From positions 186,001 to 250,000 of the forward strand of contig JARIDO010000035.1 in the NCBI GenBank assembly GCA_029263895.1: a stretch of 64,000 bases of DNA, given 5' to 3'. Within the stretch, counting starts at the first letter, position 1. Each line of letters starts with the position of its first letter. Under the pieces are notes generated by a model. That model was given only the letters and a program-made list of their open reading frames with translations. It was not told the origin of the DNA and searched no databases. The position numbers were made by a program, and so were the translations under genes. This DNA comes from Sporosarcina sp. (GTDB lineage Bacteria; Bacillota; Bacilli; Bacillales_A; Planococcaceae). Below are positions 63,869 through 64,000 of the stretch, piece after piece.

Positions 63869-64000
63869 TTATGCTAAATTGTTCTTTAATAATTGAAGTA
63901 AATCAGTCATCGCGATTTTTTCTTGTTCACCATTGGACAATGTTTTCAGTTGTACTACATCTTCTGCTACCTCATCTTCTCCAATTATAATAACGAATTT
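63869..64000 (-). CDS. hisS: histidine--tRNA ligase, C-terminal end (truncated by window edge)
   Basis: Reverse frame ...KFVIIIGEDEVAEDVVQLKTLSNGEQEKIAMTDLLQLLKNNLA*; upstream of aspS as in Bacillales. Confidence 0.88.
   Translation of the reverse strand, partial: KFVIIIGEDEVAEDVVQLKTLSNGEQEKIAMTDLLQLLKNNLA

Overview
The window is a long stretch of conserved Bacillales core chromosome from a spore-former. Protein style and gene order suggest Planococcaceae/Sporosarcina-like, but this is inference. It runs from the 5' end of rpoD (minus strand) through dnaG, ppsR-ccpN, glyS, recO-era-cdd-dgkA-ybeY-pgpH-phoH-yqfD-yqfC, floA-nfeD, rpsU, deoC, mtaB, the rsmE-prmA-dnaJ-dnaK-grpE-hrcA-hemW-lepA heat-shock block, spoIIP-gpr, rpsT, holA, comEC-comEB-comEA, yqeM-rsfS-yqeK-nadD-yqeI-aroE-yqeH-yqeG, sigK, mtnN, greA, udk, mltG, ruvX, alaS, recD2, mnmA, a cysteine desulfurase, cymR, rarA, cheV, tcdA, 6S RNA, aspS and the 3' end of hisS. 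RNA and regulatory elements recognised by eye are two T-boxes (glyS, alaS), 6S RNA, one CIRCE operator and several terminators. I found no CRISPR array, prophage, intact IS element or defence/biosynthetic island. The least ordinary parts are: a ~1.9 kb AT-rich accessory insertion (18.5-20.4 kb) carrying one membrane protein with a clear internal duplication; comEC, whose two N-terminal TM segments lie upstream of any ATG/GTG/TTG start; an unlisted 28-aa membrane microprotein; three inverted repeats upstream of a displaced cheV; and a TM-anchored low-complexity protein next to floA. I saw no convincing large novel system.
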